Shown piece by piece: positions 6,158 to 7,093 of a stretch of 7,093 nt of DNA. The position numbers and the translations under genes are program-made. Source of the DNA: Thiotrichaceae bacterium (GTDB taxonomy: Bacteria > Pseudomonadota > Gammaproteobacteria > Thiotrichales > Thiotrichaceae); contig JALVDQ010000272.1 in assembly GCA_027008885.1 (NCBI GenBank), positions 1 to 7,093 on the forward strand, read 5' to 3'. The notes under the pieces are model-generated. The model was not told the DNA's origin. It made no database searches and saw only the letters and a list, made by a program, of their open reading frames with translations. Position 1 is the stretch's first letter. Every line of letters begins with the position of its first letter.

Positions 6158-6523
6158 ATGACCCCAACAAATATTGCTTTACACCAAAAATCGCGTGTTC
6201 TTGAACTCACCTGGCCGGATGACGTTGTGCACCGGCTCCCCTGTGAGTACCTGCGCGTATATTCTCCATCAGCCGAAGTTCGCGGACATGCGCCCGGGCA
6301 GGAAACACTGCAACTGGGCAAGGAAAATGTCAATATCACCGCCATAGAACCCGTTGGCAACTACGCTGTAAAACTCGTTTTTGATGACAGCCATGACAGC
6401 GGACTGTATGACTGGGGCTTGTTACGCGAACTTGGTGATAACTACGAAAAGCACTGGAATGATTACCTTGATCGCTGTGAAGAAGCAGGTTACGAACGTA
6501 AGGCACCAGGGCAAATTATATAA
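6158..6523 (+). CDS. DUF971 domain protein (gamma-butyrobetaine hydroxylase-like N-terminal domain)
   Basis: A small cytoplasmic protein of 121 residues consisting of a single DUF971 domain, the fold also found at the N-terminus of gamma-butyrobetaine hydroxylase. Visible family features are the ELTWPDD segment at about 13-19, LPCEYLRVYSPSAEVRGH at about 23-40, an N-x-x-I-x-x-I-x-P-V-GNYAVKLVFDD core at about 58-77, and HDSGLYDWGLLRELG at about 79-93, followed by W and YL. No hydroxylase catalytic domain is attached, so this is the stand-alone form, whose biochemical role is not established. The ATG at 6158 begins a typical family N-terminus; GAGCGG at 6143-6148 is a weak ribosome binding site. 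It follows hslU by 37 bases with no terminator between, as in several gammaproteobacteria, so heat-shock co-expression is likely. Confidence 0.88.
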   Translation: MTPTNIALHQKSRVLELTWPDDVVHRLPCEYLRVYSPSAEVRGHAPGQETLQLGKENVNITAIEPVGNYAVKLVFDDSHDSGLYDWGLLRELGDNYEKHWNDYLDRCEEAGYERKAPGQII

Positions 6524-6547
6524 AAACTGCCCGGACAGGTTCTAAAA

Positions 6548-6628
6548 CTCAAATTGCAGCGTTTTACAGATCGAATTAGTCCAAACGCCGAAATCGTGGC
6601 ACTCTATTGGATTACGCTGCGAATTGAG
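6548..6628. repeat. 81-bp region with nested inverted repeats after the DUF971 gene
   Basis: The outer arms 6548-6561 and 6615-6628 agree at 12 of 14 positions when one is reverse-complemented. An inner pair, TAGTCCAA (6577-6584) with TTGGATTA (6607-6614), matches at 7 of 8. GCC (6587-6589) and GGC (6598-6600) can close the tip. There is no T-run. It may act as a 3'-end hairpin for the hslVU operon or be a dispersed palindromic repeat. Confidence 0.45.
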
Positions 6629-6659
6629 TAAAGCAATCGTTCCTAAAAAATTTCATTGT

Positions 6660-6686
6660 GAACTTTTAATTAAGCTCCAAGTCTTA
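6660..6686 (+). promoter_or_regulatory. Possible sigma-E-type promoter of the DUF3108 gene
   Basis: GAACTT at 6660-6665 and TCTTA at 6682-6686 are separated by 16 bases, resembling the envelope-stress promoter pattern GAACTT-N16-TCTnA. Initiation would fall near 6692-6694, about 45 bases before the ATG of an exported protein, a plausible target. The motif is short and could be chance; no better sigma-70 pair was seen. Confidence 0.35.
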
Positions 6687-6701
6687 GGAAGCATCATAGT
6701 T

Positions 6702-6741
6702 AAGATAATAACCAAGATAATAACGGACACATAAGATAATG
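6702..6741 (+). repeat. Small AAGATAATAAC tandem repeat overlapping the DUF3108 start codon
   Basis: Two adjacent 12-base units (6702-6713 and 6714-6725) differ only in the last base. A third partial copy, AAGATAATG at 6733-6741, contains the start codon itself. There is no purine-rich ribosome binding site other than AAGA within these units. Confidence 0.6.
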
Positions 6742-7093
6742 AAATTTTTAAACTTTTTACTAGCAACCTTACTCTTGATAGCAACCCAGAGCAGTTATGC
6801 ACTGCCACCCGCTTTCCAGGCGGATTATATTGTAAAAAAAGGCAGTATGACGCTTGGGAAGCTGCATACCTCGCTCAAATATGCAGGTAATAAATACTCC
6901 TACCACAAAAAAACCAAAGCCACTGGTTTGGCGGCTCTGTTAACAGGCATAAAAATCATCGAAAATAGCGATGGCAGCTTTAGCGGACAGCAACTCATGC
7001 CGCAAAATTATCTTTTTAACCAGTCGCGCCATGGCAAATCCAAAATTGACAAAGCCTCATTTCGGGGCAATCAGGTGGCAGGCTCTTACAAGA
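6739..7093 (+). CDS. Exported DUF3108 domain protein, N-terminal part (3' end outside window)
   Basis: The first 118 residues of a secreted or periplasmic protein. A clear Sec signal peptide is present: basic start MKF, hydrophobic core of about residues 4-16, and an AxA-like SYA cleavage site after A21. The mature part begins LPPAFQADYIVKKGSMTLGK and continues with YHKKTKATGLAALLTGIKI and a MPQNYLFNQSRHGKSK stretch. This is the pattern of the DUF3108 beta-rich domain (a short repeat of Y-x-V-x-K-G-x-x-G, then a K-A-x-GL-A-L segment, then P-x-x-Y). The family has no established reaction. The ATG at 6739 is chosen because it places a complete signal peptide at the N-terminus. A 215-base gap and possible promoter separate it from the DUF971 gene, so it is probably its own transcription unit. 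Confidence 0.8.
   Translation, partial: MKFLNFLLATLLLIATQSSYALPPAFQADYIVKKGSMTLGKLHTSLKYAGNKYSYHKKTKATGLAALLTGIKIIENSDGSFSGQQLMPQNYLFNQSRHGKSKIDKASFRGNQVAGSYK

Noticed and set aside
1..7093. Defence system, CRISPR array, prophage or secondary-metabolite cluster
   Set aside because: No regularly spaced repeats, nucleases, phage genes, transposases or assembly-line enzymes are visible; the protein genes are all of known, mostly housekeeping families.

Overview
The window reads as chromosomal DNA from a gammaproteobacterium of moderate GC. The evidence is a proteobacterial-type HslV and HslU pair (HslU is 443 residues, the same as E. coli), a DUF971 gene directly downstream, a heat-shock (sigma-32-type) promoter ahead of hslV, and an exported DUF3108 protein. 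No genus can be assigned from the sequence alone. All protein genes lie on the + strand. No transposase, phage gene, tRNA, rRNA or CRISPR array is visible.

Layout. (1) Positions 1-1625 hold the C-terminal half of iorA and all of iorB, the two subunits of indolepyruvate:ferredoxin oxidoreductase. (2) Positions 1626-2121 are a roughly 500-base gap. It contains what looks like a free-standing small RNA gene of about 100 nt, with a sigma-70-type promoter, several possible internal stems and a strong intrinsic terminator. (3) Positions 2122-3841 hold a BASS-family (bile acid:sodium symporter-like) membrane transporter overlapped by 23 bases by a MenA-like UbiA-superfamily prenyltransferase. (4) Positions 3842-4158 are a repeat-rich gap: a 122-bp element with 33-bp imperfect inverted ends, then a sigma-32-type promoter, then a 62-bp near-perfect palindrome that would sit at the very 5' end of the hslV mRNA. 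(5) Positions 4159-6523 hold hslV, hslU and the DUF971 gene, probably one heat-shock operon. A 29-bp repeat (27 of 29 bases identical) occurs just upstream of both hslV and hslU, and the second copy forms its own hairpin directly before the hslU ribosome binding site. (6) Positions 6524-6738 carry a further inverted repeat, a possible sigma-E promoter and a small tandem repeat. (7) From 6739 to the edge is the start of a signal-peptide-bearing DUF3108 protein.

How the genes work together. IorAB is a self-contained enzyme for oxidative decarboxylation of aryl-pyruvates. The transporter and prenyltransferase look translationally coupled, but their shared substrate or pathway cannot be read from the sequence. 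HslVU is the cytoplasmic ATP-dependent protease. The protein genes are largely ordinary; the parts worth a second look are the non-coding structures: the orphan small RNA candidate and the palindrome and repeat architecture around hslV and hslU. No convincing new multi-gene system was found.
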